A stretch of DNA of 64,000 bases from Lewinellaceae bacterium (lineage in GTDB: Bacteria; Bacteroidota; Bacteroidia; Chitinophagales; Saprospiraceae). The position numbers and the translations under genes were made by a program. Location of the stretch: assembly GCA_016710765.1 (NCBI GenBank), contig JADJUJ010000017.1, positions 81,723 through 145,722 on the forward strand, read 5' to 3'. This document shows, piece after piece, positions 1-7,205 of this stretch. The stretch's first letter is position 1. Each line of letters begins with the position of its first letter. The notes beneath the pieces were generated by a model. It was not told where the DNA came from. It saw only the letters and a list, made by a program, of their open reading frames with translations, and did no database searches.

Positions 1-2
1 TG

Positions 3-443
3 TGCAGCTTTGCTTTTTACTGGCCTGTGAACTGGATGGCCCGGCGTTTTGGCAAAAAAAAGCCCGTATTATGGGCATTTTGGGTCTTCGCAGTGCTTTT
101 TGGGGTCGTTGCAACGGCAAAATGGTGGCCCATCCCCAACCAGCTGTTGTTGTATGGTCTTGCCGCGGGAGCTGCTTTCCCGCTGGCCGTTTTTGGCATC
201 CTGCCCAACGCCATCATAGGCGACGTGGTTGCGGCGGAAGGCACCAAATTCTCCGGAATGTTCTACGGTGTCCGGGCCTTCACCATGAAAGTAGGGATAT
301 CCCTGGCCAACCTGCTGTTCCCCTCGCTGCTATTGCTGGGAAAAAGCACGCAAAACCCTGCTGGTGTACAGGTAGCGGCAGTACTGGCTATTGTTTTCTG
401 TATGTTGGGCTGGCGATATTTCCGCCAATTTGAGGAATCTTGA
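3..443 (+). CDS. C-terminal end of a GPH/MFS-type sugar-cation symporter (partial)
   Basis: The frame is open from the window edge, so only the last 146 or so codons of a longer transporter are seen. The visible part has about four hydrophobic helices and a basic loop (RRFGKKKP) between the first two. It also has the stretch IIGDVVAAEGTKFSGMFYG followed by a Lys, which resembles the conserved D-x-x-x-x-E-x-x-x-G-x-F-Y-G segment of glycoside-pentoside-hexuronide symporters. Members of that family import sugars with a cation across the inner membrane; the substrate cannot be read from this fragment. The ATG at 27 is internal and should not be taken as the start. The next gene lies on the opposite strand and converges. 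Confidence 0.75.
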   Translation, partial: CSFAFYWPVNWMARRFGKKKPVLWAFWVFAVLFGVVATAKWWPIPNQLLLYGLAAGAAFPLAVFGILPNAIIGDVVAAEGTKFSGMFYGVRAFTMKVGISLANLLFPSLLLLGKSTQNPAGVQVAAVLAIVFCMLGWRYFRQFEES

Positions 444-460
444 GCCAAAGCCCCACGCCA

Positions 461-859
461 TTATTCCTGCAGTTCCTCTGTATCGTAAACAATATAATTT
501 GTGTCGCCCTGCCAGGGGAAAGCGTTCACCAGTTCCTTGTACTTACACTTGACCGGTTTCCCCTCCATCGTTTGCAATTTCTCATATACCGCCTGGTTTT
601 GGGCAGAAAATTCCCAAACACTTTGCTGGGTCATGAGAGAGGTGCCGCCAAGTTGCAACTGGCCTTCGTAGGTTTTGAACACATAACCTTTTTTCGAAAT
701 CTTGAACAAAATTCCTGTTCGGGTACCTTCGCTCTTGGGATAGGTGCGCCAGAAGTAATATCCTGCTGAAAACACAAGAAATGCGGCGAATAAAACCCAA
801 AGCGAACGGCGGAGAAACTTCCCAGCTTTCTGTTTGGCCTGATCAAATTGAATGGACAT
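461..859 (-). CDS. Small membrane-anchored protein of unknown function
   Basis: This 132-residue protein has a basic N terminus followed by one hydrophobic segment (about residues 18-36, with SLWVLFAAFLVFSAGYYFW). A soluble beta-rich domain follows (TRTGILFKISKKGYVFKTYEG, later FPWQGDTNYIV). I recognise it as a short conserved Bacteroidota protein with the pattern SEGTR-x-G-x-L-x-K-x-S-x-KG. As I recall, such proteins are often labelled 6-phosphogluconate dehydrogenase in databases; nothing here supports that, since there is no Rossmann motif and the size is far too small. It lies 11 bases downstream of rsmD and may share its transcript. Its function is unknown. Confidence 0.7.
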   Translation of the reverse strand: MSIQFDQAKQKAGKFLRRSLWVLFAAFLVFSAGYYFWRTYPKSEGTRTGILFKISKKGYVFKTYEGQLQLGGTSLMTQQSVWEFSAQNQAVYEKLQTMEGKPVKCKYKELVNAFPWQGDTNYIVYDTEELQE

Positions 860-870
860 GGCTTTATTGT

Positions 871-1434
871 TTATGGCTGTGAAACCGGCGTTTCTGATTC
901 TTGAAAGAGCTTAAAAATGGTTTTTCCATAATTTCTAACATCTATCAGTTGTGGATGATCTAAAAATTTATGGTGCGGATTGTGTTCCATCACAAAGAGA
1001 CCACCAGGATTTAACATTTTTTTCTCAAAAATCAGATCGGGTATGGTATCTATTGTCGGTAAGGCATAGGGTGGCCCTGCAAAGATATAATCATATTGGG
1101 CAGAATTACTGTCAATAAAGCGAAATACATCCATTTGCACAATCCGGATGTACTGGCCTATTCCCAGTGCCTCGGTTGTTTTGCGAACAAACTGAACACA
1201 AGGCGCAAACTTATCTACATAAGTAATGTCAGTGCACCCTCTGGACACAAATTCATATCCGTGGCTGCCTGTTCCGCCAAAGAGATCCAGCACCTTAACT
1301 TCATCAAACGACAGCAGGTTGTTCAGGATATTAAACAAGGCCTCCTTGGCATAGTCGGTGGTGGGTCTTGTGGGCCATTTATCAGCCGGCGGGTTAAACC
1401 GCCTCCCTTTCAGGGTCCCTCCGATGATGCGCAT
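871..1434 (-). CDS. rsmD: RsmD-family 16S rRNA (guanine-N2) methyltransferase
   Basis: RsmD methylates G966 of 16S rRNA using S-adenosylmethionine. The protein starts MRIIGGTLKGRRF, the standard RsmD opening. I therefore place the start at 1434 rather than at the longer upstream frame. The TRPTTDYAKEALFNIL segment, the SAM-binding loop VLDLFGGTGSHGYEF and the following acidic residue fit the family, and the length (187 aa) is typical. One feature is odd: the catalytic motif, normally D/N-P-P-Y, reads GPPY (IFAGPPYAL). The codon is GGG, so a single-base change from an Asp codon would not give it exactly. It could be a consensus error or a real change. The gene follows the DUF3822 gene by 37 bases, a common pairing in this phylum. 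Confidence 0.9.
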   Translation of the reverse strand: MRIIGGTLKGRRFNPPADKWPTRPTTDYAKEALFNILNNLLSFDEVKVLDLFGGTGSHGYEFVSRGCTDITYVDKFAPCVQFVRKTTEALGIGQYIRIVQMDVFRFIDSNSAQYDYIFAGPPYALPTIDTIPDLIFEKKMLNPGGLFVMEHNPHHKFLDHPQLIDVRNYGKTIFKLFQESETPVSQP

Positions 1435-1471
1435 AATATTTTGAATATTAATGTAGGTGAGTGAATTGGAT

Positions 1472-2329
1472 TCAGGCACTGGCTGCCAGCAGCAGCAGAT
1501 CCTGAAACTGGTGAGATGGAGCACCAATTTGAGCCCCGGGCCAGTTCAAAGAATCTGGTGGGGGCAAAAAGGACAGGGTATGTACGTAACGGTACAGTAT
1601 TTTGTACAAAGCACCCGTATCCAGAATATCCCCCGACATAAACAAAGGGACCTCCTGCGTATTCATACGGAGCTGTTCGTAGGCCAGCAAGGTAAAATAC
1701 AAAAAATCTTCCGGCTGTTCAAATTGGAAACTATTGTAATAAAAAAGGTTAGCCCTTTCAAAGACCGATATATACCCGCGATACCCCCGCACGTGCAGCA
1801 CTACCGTATGGTTGTTGCCCCGGGTAATTTTACCAAAATCGGGCACCAGAACAGCACACAAAGCGTGGGTAACGGCATCTTTCATTAATCTCGCACCCAA
1901 TTGGAACAGCGTTTGCTCCACAGCATACACGGCAACCATGTTCCCTTCGGTTATGGGTTCAACGCCATATTGAAGGGGCTCCAGCTGTTCGGGCAACAGC
2001 AAGTTGAAATAAGTCGGCAAGGCATTCTTCATCAACAGCCGCTCGGGCATCAGCGTTACCCATGGAGTCGCCAAGGCCAGTGCTTTGGTGGCATACGGCA
2101 AAGAAAGCATGGTTTCCGTGGCCAAAATATCCTCCAGCATAGCCTCAACCTCCTTTGGTGCAGCGGCCAGGGAGGAAAAATTCCAGGAACGGATGGCTTG
2201 TAGCTGTCTTTGCGCATCGGTGATGGCATAGGAAAAACCATCGTACCCAAGTACGGCAACACAACGACCAGTGCCCGCTTGAGTGGCATCAAGGCGGGAA
2301 TCTGTCCAGGAAAAACTTGGTTGGTGCAT
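1472..2329 (-). CDS. DUF3822 family protein
   Basis: The 285-residue soluble protein has no signal peptide or membrane segment. It matches in style the DUF3822 family, which in Bacteroidota is regularly encoded directly upstream of rsmD, as here. Visible traits are an N-terminal FSWTDSRLD segment, a middle part with LPTYFNLLLPEQLEP, and a C-terminal half with HVRGYRGYISVFERANLFYYNSF. That last region has alternating strands reminiscent of actin-like ATPase folds, but I see no clear nucleotide-binding motif. Its role is unknown; a link to ribosome maturation is only suggested by the rsmD neighbour. The ATG at 2329 is the only reasonable start. Confidence 0.75.
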   Translation of the reverse strand: MHQPSFSWTDSRLDATQAGTGRCVAVLGYDGFSYAITDAQRQLQAIRSWNFSSLAAAPKEVEAMLEDILATETMLSLPYATKALALATPWVTLMPERLLMKNALPTYFNLLLPEQLEPLQYGVEPITEGNMVAVYAVEQTLFQLGARLMKDAVTHALCAVLVPDFGKITRGNNHTVVLHVRGYRGYISVFERANLFYYNSFQFEQPEDFLYFTLLAYEQLRMNTQEVPLFMSGDILDTGALYKILYRYVHTLSFLPPPDSLNWPGAQIGAPSHQFQDLLLLAASA

Positions 2330-2432
2330 GATTGCCGAGGGGATTGAACGGTTTGGCCCAAAAATACAGTAAAACTGTCATTTATGTACCCTTATGGTTT
2401 GGAATCCGCTCAACCTTTGTTTTGCACCGCTA

Positions 2433-2834
2433 TTATTTTGAGCTGGAGCCATTGCCTATTTTACAGGCGCCATTGTAGCGCGCGCCCTCTTCCACAATCA
2501 TCGTTCGGGCCGTAATATTCCCCTCAATGACTGCAGTTTCCATGAGGTGCAGTGCTTCTTCTATGACGAGGTCACCTTTAACCGTCCCTTTAATGGCGGC
2601 ATCGCGAGCCTGAATATTACCCTGCACAGCAGACCCCTCACCCATGACCAAACGCTTGTCTACCTTTACTTCACCTTTTATGACACCGTCGAGGCGTACA
2701 TTTTCAGAACACATAAATTTACCTTCTATAACGGTGCCCTTGGCAATAACCGTCGTTTGGGCGCCTTCTTTATCTGCAGCGCCAGGCAAGGTAACCGAAT
2801 TGCTTTTTTTGTCTTTTGTAGCGGATGCGAACAT
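2433..2834 (-). CDS. Bactofilin (polymer-forming cytoskeletal protein)
   Basis: Bactofilins polymerise without nucleotides into filaments that scaffold cell-shape and envelope proteins. The protein is 133 residues. A charged flexible N terminus is followed by a central right-handed beta-helix with repeats of about 17 residues: VIEGKFMCSENVRLDGVIKG, EVKVDKRLVMGEGSAVQGNI, QARDAAIKGTVKGDLV, EALHLMETAVIEGNI. Hydrophobic and Gly positions recur in these repeats. The C-terminal tail is short and polar (NGSSSK). The size and architecture are those of the DUF583/bactofilin family. It ends about 100 bases before the DUF3822 gene on the same strand. Confidence 0.9.
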   Translation of the reverse strand: MFASATKDKKSNSVTLPGAADKEGAQTTVIAKGTVIEGKFMCSENVRLDGVIKGEVKVDKRLVMGEGSAVQGNIQARDAAIKGTVKGDLVIEEALHLMETAVIEGNITARTMIVEEGARYNGACKIGNGSSSK

Positions 2835-2963
2835 GTCTTTTTTTTATCTTGTTAGTGGATAGTTGCCCGAATATGGGAGGTGGCAACAGCAGGTAATTGC
2901 TGTTTTTTGTGCACAAATAATCATGCCAAATTCAGGAATCCACCCTGCACACCAGAAAATCCT

Positions 2964-2971
2964 TACTTTTG
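2964..2971 (+). promoter_or_regulatory. Candidate -7 box of tsaD
   Basis: TACTTTTG fits the Bacteroidota -7 consensus TAnnTTTG and lies 51 bases upstream of the tsaD ATG. I see no TTG at the expected distance upstream, so only half of a promoter is supported. Confidence 0.35.
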
Positions 2972-3022
2972 TGGGCGAAAATTAAGCATGTTTGGCCGAA
3001 TAGCAATGGCTTTCAAATATTT

Positions 3023-4024
3023 ATGTCTGTAATTATTTTAGCAATTGAATCGTCCTGCGATGACACCTCCGCCGCAATAATCCGCGACGGGGAGGTTTTA
3101 TCCAACTGTGTAGCCAATCAGGAAGCGCACCAGCAATATGGCGGTGTTGTCCCTGAATTGGCCAGCAGGGCACACCAGGCCAACATCATCCCTGTGGTGG
3201 AATTGGCGTTAAGGAAGGCAGGGGTTACGGCCAAAGAACTGAGTGCCATTGCCTTTACCCGCGGGCCGGGCCTATTGGGCTCGCTGTTGGTGGGCACCAC
3301 CTTTGCCAAAGCCATGGCCCTAAGCCTGAACATTCCCCTGATTGAGGCCGACCATATGCAGTCGCATGTACTCGCACATTTTGCCGAAGCACCCAAACCT
3401 GCCTTCCCCTTCCTCTGTCTTACGGTGAGTGGCGGACACACCCAAATTGTGTTGGTAAAAGATTTTCTCGACATGGAAATCCTGGGAAATACCATCGATG
3501 ATGCCGCGGGCGAAGCCTTTGATAAAACAGGAAAAATGTTAGGCCTCGATTACCCTGCCGGGCCCATTATCGACCGGCTTGCGGCGCAAGGAGCGGCAGT
3601 GTTCCCTTTTCCGGAGCCCTCTGTCGCCGGACTGAACTTCAGTTTTAGCGGACTAAAAACCGCTGTACTTTATTTTTTACGCGACCAAAAGGCCATCAAC
3701 CCCAATTTCATCCCGGAGAACCTGGCCAATATTTGCGCCAGCGTGCAGCATACAATTGTAAAGGTGTTGTTGAAAAAACTCCGCAAAGCAGCCCATCAAA
3801 CAGGAATCCGTCAGGTTGCCATAGCAGGCGGTGTCAGCGCAAATTCGGGGTTGCGCAATGCGCTCAAAGCCATGGGAGAAAAAGAACAATGGGAAGTGTT
3901 TATTCCCGCTTTTGAATTTTGTACCGACAATGCCGCCATGATTGGCGTTACGGCATATTACAAGTATTTGCAGGGGGCGTTTACCGGACAGGACGCTGCC
4001 CCCTATACCCGCTCAGGGCAATAA
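3023..4024 (+). CDS. tsaD: tRNA N6-adenosine threonylcarbamoyltransferase TsaD
   Basis: TsaD transfers the threonylcarbamoyl group to A37 of ANN-decoding tRNAs, working with TsaB and TsaE. The start MSVIILAIESSCDDTSAAI is the family opening, so I use the ATG at 3023 rather than the in-frame start 54 bases upstream. Motifs seen: the metal-binding HMQSH, GPGLLGSLLVG, LTVSGGHTQ, DDAAGEAFDKTGK, the C-terminal AGGVSANSGLR and a D-N-A-A-M segment. The length (333 aa) is normal. The last 12 bases overlap the convergent cutA gene. Confidence 0.97.
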   Translation: MSVIILAIESSCDDTSAAIIRDGEVLSNCVANQEAHQQYGGVVPELASRAHQANIIPVVELALRKAGVTAKELSAIAFTRGPGLLGSLLVGTTFAKAMALSLNIPLIEADHMQSHVLAHFAEAPKPAFPFLCLTVSGGHTQIVLVKDFLDMEILGNTIDDAAGEAFDKTGKMLGLDYPAGPIIDRLAAQGAAVFPFPEPSVAGLNFSFSGLKTAVLYFLRDQKAINPNFIPENLANICASVQHTIVKVLLKKLRKAAHQTGIRQVAIAGGVSANSGLRNALKAMGEKEQWEVFIPAFEFCTDNAAMIGVTAYYKYLQGAFTGQDAAPYTRSGQ

Positions 4025-4336
4025 AGCATTTTCCGTTTCTGCCATGATCCATTGCTCGTAGGCAGCGTTTGCATGAACAGGCCATCGCAGCATACAGGGC
4101 GTTTGGTAAGGATGAAACTGCGTAATAAATGTTTCCAGCGCAGTTTCCAGGGTTGTCCGGGTTTTCAGAACACTGACCCATTCCTGCTCATGCTGCTGTG
4201 CCCCCTCCCACCAAAATGCACTGCTCATCGGGAAAATGTTGGCACAGGCGATCAAGTGCCGTTCCAGCAATTGGGCTGCCATTTGCTGCGCGGCTGCTTC
4301 GTCGGCATGGGTTACATAAAAAAGCAAAAAAGCCAT
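4013..4336 (-). CDS. cutA: CutA-like divalent ion tolerance protein
   Basis: CutA1 proteins are small trimeric ferredoxin-like proteins associated with divalent cation tolerance; their exact biochemical role is unsettled. At 107 residues this one has the normal size. It shows the N-terminal strand FYVTHADEAAAQQMAAQLLE, the ACANIFPMSSAFWWEG core (family: ACvNi-x-p-x-x-S-x-Y-x-W-x-g) and the later KTR and HPYQTP segments (family: HPYevP). It converges with and overlaps tsaD by 12 bases at the 3' end. The start at 4336 is followed by a beta-strand as expected. Confidence 0.88.
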   Translation of the reverse strand: MAFLLFYVTHADEAAAQQMAAQLLERHLIACANIFPMSSAFWWEGAQQHEQEWVSVLKTRTTLETALETFITQFHPYQTPCMLRWPVHANAAYEQWIMAETENALLP

Positions 4337-4430
4337 AAGAAAGGAGGATAAATGGTCGACAAAGCGACCTTCAGGACAAAAAATCGGGCTTATTATCTAA
4401 TTCTTAACAACAAGCAGCGGCTAAAGCCTT

Positions 4431-4438
4431 TATTTTTG
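4431..4438 (+). promoter_or_regulatory. Candidate -7 box of the thioredoxin-like gene
   Basis: TATTTTTG matches TAnnTTTG and sits 13 bases before the ATG at 4452, giving a very short leader. No upstream TTG is seen at about 20 bases. Confidence 0.35.
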
Positions 4439-4451
4439 TGCAAATACACAC

Positions 4452-5025
4452 ATGAAAAAATTATTTATGAAAAAAATTATCTTGTTTGGCATACTCGCCG
4501 CCGCTTTGGCAGGCTTTTCCTTTGTGCAAATGCATCCCGTTACTTCGCCCAATCCGACCGCTGAAAAAGCCACGAAATTGAAATGGTATACCTGGGAAGA
4601 AGCTGTGGAACTCAATAAAACCGCACCAAAAAATCTTTGTCGATGTGTTTACCGATTGGTGTGGCTGGTGTAAACGAATGGACAGCGCAACCTTTACCGA
4701 CCCGGAGGTAGCAGCCTATATGGCCGCCAACTTCTACCCGGTAAAATTGAATGCTGAGCAAAAAGAAGACATCAAATTCAATGGTGAAACCTTCAGTTAC
4801 ATCGCTGATGCAGGTAAACGTGGCATCCATTCCCTGGCCTATAGTCTTCTGGATGGCCACATGAGTTATCCTTCTTTCGTTTATTTGAATGAAAAATACG
4901 AACGCGTTACCATTTCTCCAGGTTATAAAGAGCCCGCCGACATCATCAAGGAATTGAAATTCGTAGCGGAGGAAAAGTACAACACGCAAAGTTGGGACGA
5001 TTACCTTAAATCCATTGGCGGATAG
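4452..5025 (+). CDS. Secreted thioredoxin-fold protein (frameshifted in this sequence)
   Basis: Two overlapping frames together give one thioredoxin-like protein of about 190 residues. The first encodes a signal peptide (KKIILFGILAAALAGFSFV) and the opening of the domain (KLKWYTWEEAVELNK). The second continues with FVDVFTDWCGWCKRMDSATF, which carries the CxxC active site WCGWC, and a cis-Pro region SYPSFVYLNE. The switch occurs in the run of six A at 4628-4633; five or eight A would restore the frame. Family members act as periplasmic thiol-disulfide oxidoreductases. A single-base homopolymer error is the simplest explanation, since other conserved genes here show the same pattern. Confidence 0.82.
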
Positions 5026-5085
5026 CCATCCAAGCAGCGCGGGGTGGGCATTCCCCCACCCCACGCTATTGGCTATTCGATCGAT

Positions 5086-6039
5086 TTACACCCGTTGCAG
5101 TCCTACAACTGCACCATTGGGCTCCCATTCATAGAGATCTTCAATGGACAGATACCGTTCCCCGGTATCGTAGTTGAAACCCAGTATAACGGCGCCTTTT
5201 GGAATATCCGGCAGTTTCTGGGCGATCGCAGCCAGGGTAGCGCCGGATGAGATCCCACCAAAGATGCCCTCTTCCAGGGCTGCCCTTTTAGCATAGGCAA
5301 ATGCCGCATCTTTGGACACTGTAATGGTTCCATCCAGTACGCTGGTGTGCAAATTCTGGGGCACAAAGCCCGCCCCTATGCCCTGAATAGGGTGCGGACC
5401 AGGGGCGCCCCCGGAAATCACCGGACTAAGTTCGGGCTCAACCGCGTAAACCTTCATTTTCGGAAAATGCGGTTTGAGGACCTCAGCAACGCCCGTGATG
5501 TGGCCGCCCGTTCCAACGCCTGTAATAAGGTAATCGATCCCTTCCGGAAAATCCTCCAGGATTTCTTTGGCCGTTGTGGCCTTGTGAATCGCTATATTAG
5601 CCTGATTTTCAAATTGTTGAGGCATCCAGGAATTGGGGGTTTGTGCCACAAGTTCGGCGGCACGCTCAATGGCACCCTTCATGCCTTTTTCCCGCGGCGT
5701 GAGGTCGAACCGGGCACCATAGGCTGCCATCAGCCTGCGGCGCTCGACAGACATGCTTTCGGGCATGACCAACAGAAGGGAATACCCTTTAACAGCAGCA
5801 ACGAGGGCAAGTCCAATGCCGGTATTGCCGCTGGTCGGCTCGATGATGGTGCTCCCAGGCTTAAGTTGGCCGTTGCGTTCGGCTTCCTCAACCATGGAAA
5901 GCGCTATCCGATCCTTGATGCTTCCGCCCGGATTAGCGCGTTCCAGTTTGATCCATACTTCGTGCTGCGTGCCAAAGAGGCGTTGCAACTGTACATGTGG
6001 CGTGTTGCCAATGGTATCTAAAATGTTTTGTGCTTTCAT
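5086..6039 (-). CDS. cysK: Cysteine synthase A (O-acetylserine sulfhydrylase)
   Basis: CysK makes L-cysteine from O-acetylserine and sulfide using PLP. At 317 residues it has normal length. It shows the PLP lysine in NPGGSIKDRIA, the substrate loop PTSGNTGIG, the glycine-rich phosphate loop TGVGTGGHITG, and a late GISSGATLAA serine motif that contacts PLP. It lies 25 bases downstream of cysE, so the two form an operon covering both steps from serine. Expression should follow the Cys-codon leader upstream of cysE (see 6961-7056). Confidence 0.97.
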   Translation of the reverse strand: MKAQNILDTIGNTPHVQLQRLFGTQHEVWIKLERANPGGSIKDRIALSMVEEAERNGQLKPGSTIIEPTSGNTGIGLALVAAVKGYSLLLVMPESMSVERRRLMAAYGARFDLTPREKGMKGAIERAAELVAQTPNSWMPQQFENQANIAIHKATTAKEILEDFPEGIDYLITGVGTGGHITGVAEVLKPHFPKMKVYAVEPELSPVISGGAPGPHPIQGIGAGFVPQNLHTSVLDGTITVSKDAAFAYAKRAALEEGIFGGISSGATLAAIAQKLPDIPKGAVILGFNYDTGERYLSIEDLYEWEPNGAVVGLQRV

Positions 6040-6064
6040 GCGAAATTAAATATTTACAGGGTGC

Positions 6065-6883
6065 TTAAATCACAAAATTGACGGGTTCTTCAAAGGGTTT
6101 GGTGCGCACTTTTACCTGTGCCTGGTGCAATACCACGGAGTAAGGCGGAACACTCTCGGTTAGCCAGGTATTGCCCCCAATAACAGAATCATGGCCGATA
6201 ACCGTTTTTCCGCCCAATATGGTGCTGTTGGCATAAATAACGGTATTGTCCTCAATGGTTGGGTGGCGTTTGGTGGCAGCGAGCGACTTATCAACCTGCA
6301 GGGCGCCCAAAGTAACCCCCTGGTAGATTTTCACATTTTTGCCGATGACCGCGGTTGCGCCGATAACAACCCCAGTTCCGTGATCGATAAAAAACGAATG
6401 TCCGATGCTTGCTGCCGGATGGATATCGATCCCGGTTTTGCCATGGAGGTACTCCGACATCATACGCGGCAAAAATGGAACATCCAGTTGGTACAGCGCA
6501 TGTGCCAGCCTGTATACGGCAATGGCATGAAATCCAGGATAAGTGGCAATTACTTCTTCGGTACAGGTGGCCGCTGGGTCAAACTTAAAAAAGGCATCTG
6601 CATCCTCCAGCAACAGCGTTCGAACGGTCGGTAATTGGGCAAAAAAGGAATCTACAATGGTTTGCACCCCCGCTGCATTGGTTTCAAGCACCGGATGCAA
6701 CAGTGATTCCAGGTCGTTTTTCATCAATTCAAATTGAATCCGGGCCGGCCTTGGATGCGGATTGAGAAAAGGGAAAAGGAAGTAAAAAAGTTCATCAGCG
6801 AGCGCCTGGGTCTCTGCCTGAGGCGGCACCCGGTAGGCATATTGCTTGCGGTAACTGTCGAGTTCCAGAAAAAAAGTATCCAT
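6065..6883 (-). CDS. cysE: Serine O-acetyltransferase
   Basis: CysE makes O-acetylserine from serine and acetyl-CoA, the first step of cysteine synthesis. The 272-residue protein has an N-terminal helical part (1-125) and a left-handed beta-helix of hexapeptide repeats. Motifs in order: YPGFHAIAVYRLAHALY, GIDIHPAASIGHSFFIDHGTG with the catalytic His, then VIGKNVKIYQGVTLGAL, KRHPTIEDNTVIYANSTILGG, VIGHDSVIGGNTWLTESVPP. It is the longer EpsC/NifP-like type rather than the short enterobacterial type. The ATG follows directly on the U tract of the attenuator hairpin, so initiation depends on read-through. The gene is co-transcribed with cysK. Confidence 0.95.
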   Translation of the reverse strand: MDTFFLELDSYRKQYAYRVPPQAETQALADELFYFLFPFLNPHPRPARIQFELMKNDLESLLHPVLETNAAGVQTIVDSFFAQLPTVRTLLLEDADAFFKFDPAATCTEEVIATYPGFHAIAVYRLAHALYQLDVPFLPRMMSEYLHGKTGIDIHPAASIGHSFFIDHGTGVVIGATAVIGKNVKIYQGVTLGALQVDKSLAATKRHPTIEDNTVIYANSTILGGKTVIGHDSVIGGNTWLTESVPPYSVVLHQAQVKVRTKPFEEPVNFVI

Positions 6884-6885
6884 AG

Positions 6886-6928
6886 AAAAAAAATAAAAAG
6901 CCCTTTCTCGATTCAGATCGGGAAAGGG
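6886..6928 (-). terminator. Attenuator terminator directly before cysE
   Basis: In the minus-strand RNA a 13-bp stem (GCCCTTTCCCGAT paired with ATCGAGAAAGGGC, one G-U pair, loop CTGA) is followed by TTTTTATTTTTTTTC, and the cysE ATG starts one base later. The U tract thus runs into the start codon. The 5' arm (6921-6928) can instead pair with GGAAAGGG inside the leader peptide coding region (6996-7003). Confidence 0.85.
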
Positions 6929-6960
6929 CCTGGTGTACAGCGAATAGGTAATGGGTTATG

Positions 6961-7056
6961 TTATGGCAAAAGCATCAACCCATACTTGCAGTGGTCCCTT
7001 TCCAGCAGGAAGGAACAACAACAACAATTTTGGGTATGGAATGAATGCTTGTTCAT
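6961..7056 (-). CDS. Cysteine leader peptide of the cysE-cysK operon (31 aa)
   Basis: This short frame has 31 codons and a TAA stop. It begins MNKHSFHTQN, continues CCCCSFLLER and ends GLMLLP. It has four consecutive TGT Cys codons at positions 11-14 and a fifth Cys (TGC) at 23, an extreme bias for so short a peptide. It starts about 13 bases after a good promoter box and ends 32 bases before the terminator stem. Right after the Cys codons the RNA reads GGAAAGGG, which complements the 5' arm of the terminator (CCCTTTCC). This is the classical attenuation arrangement. Ribosomes stalling at Cys codons when Cys-tRNA is scarce would free GGAAAGGG to form an antiterminator. Ribosomes reaching the stop would cover it and let the terminator form. 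The mechanism is inferred; the sequence elements are seen directly. Confidence 0.85.
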   Translation of the reverse strand: MNKHSFHTQNCCCCSFLLERDHCKYGLMLLP

Positions 7057-7069
7057 AATTTATGTAGGA

Positions 7070-7100
7070 CAAACTTAAAGGAATAAACAATATCAGTCAA
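7070..7100 (-). promoter_or_regulatory. Promoter of the leader-cysE-cysK operon
   Basis: On the minus strand TTG (7098-7100), exactly 20 bases, then TAAGTTTG (7070-7077) match the Bacteroidota consensus TTG-N19-21-TAnnTTTG. The predicted start lies only a few bases before the leader peptide ATG at 7056. Confidence 0.75.
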
Positions 7101-7171
7101 GGCTGGTTTAGTAAAACGTCCTTTTTTTATCAAATCTCTTGCACAAAAGGCAGGTTCCCGGGTATAGCTTT

Positions 7172-7179
7172 TACCTTTG
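7172..7179 (+). promoter_or_regulatory. Candidate -7 box of the thiolase gene
   Basis: TACCTTTG fits TAnnTTTG and lies 26 bases before the ATG at 7206. No TTG is found at 20 bases, so the promoter is only half supported. It faces away from the cysE promoter. Confidence 0.35.
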
Positions 7180-7205
7180 CCTGCACAAAAAGGTTTACCA
7201 TTATT

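Noticed and set aside
461..859. 6-phosphogluconate dehydrogenase label
   Set aside because: Small protein without Rossmann fold or catalytic motifs; the label, which I recall for its relatives, is not supported.
2885..2908. Hairpin AACAGCA/TGCTGTT with T run before tsaD as an attenuator
   Set aside because: It lies upstream of the likely tsaD promoter and belongs to no identified transcript; too weak to report as a feature.
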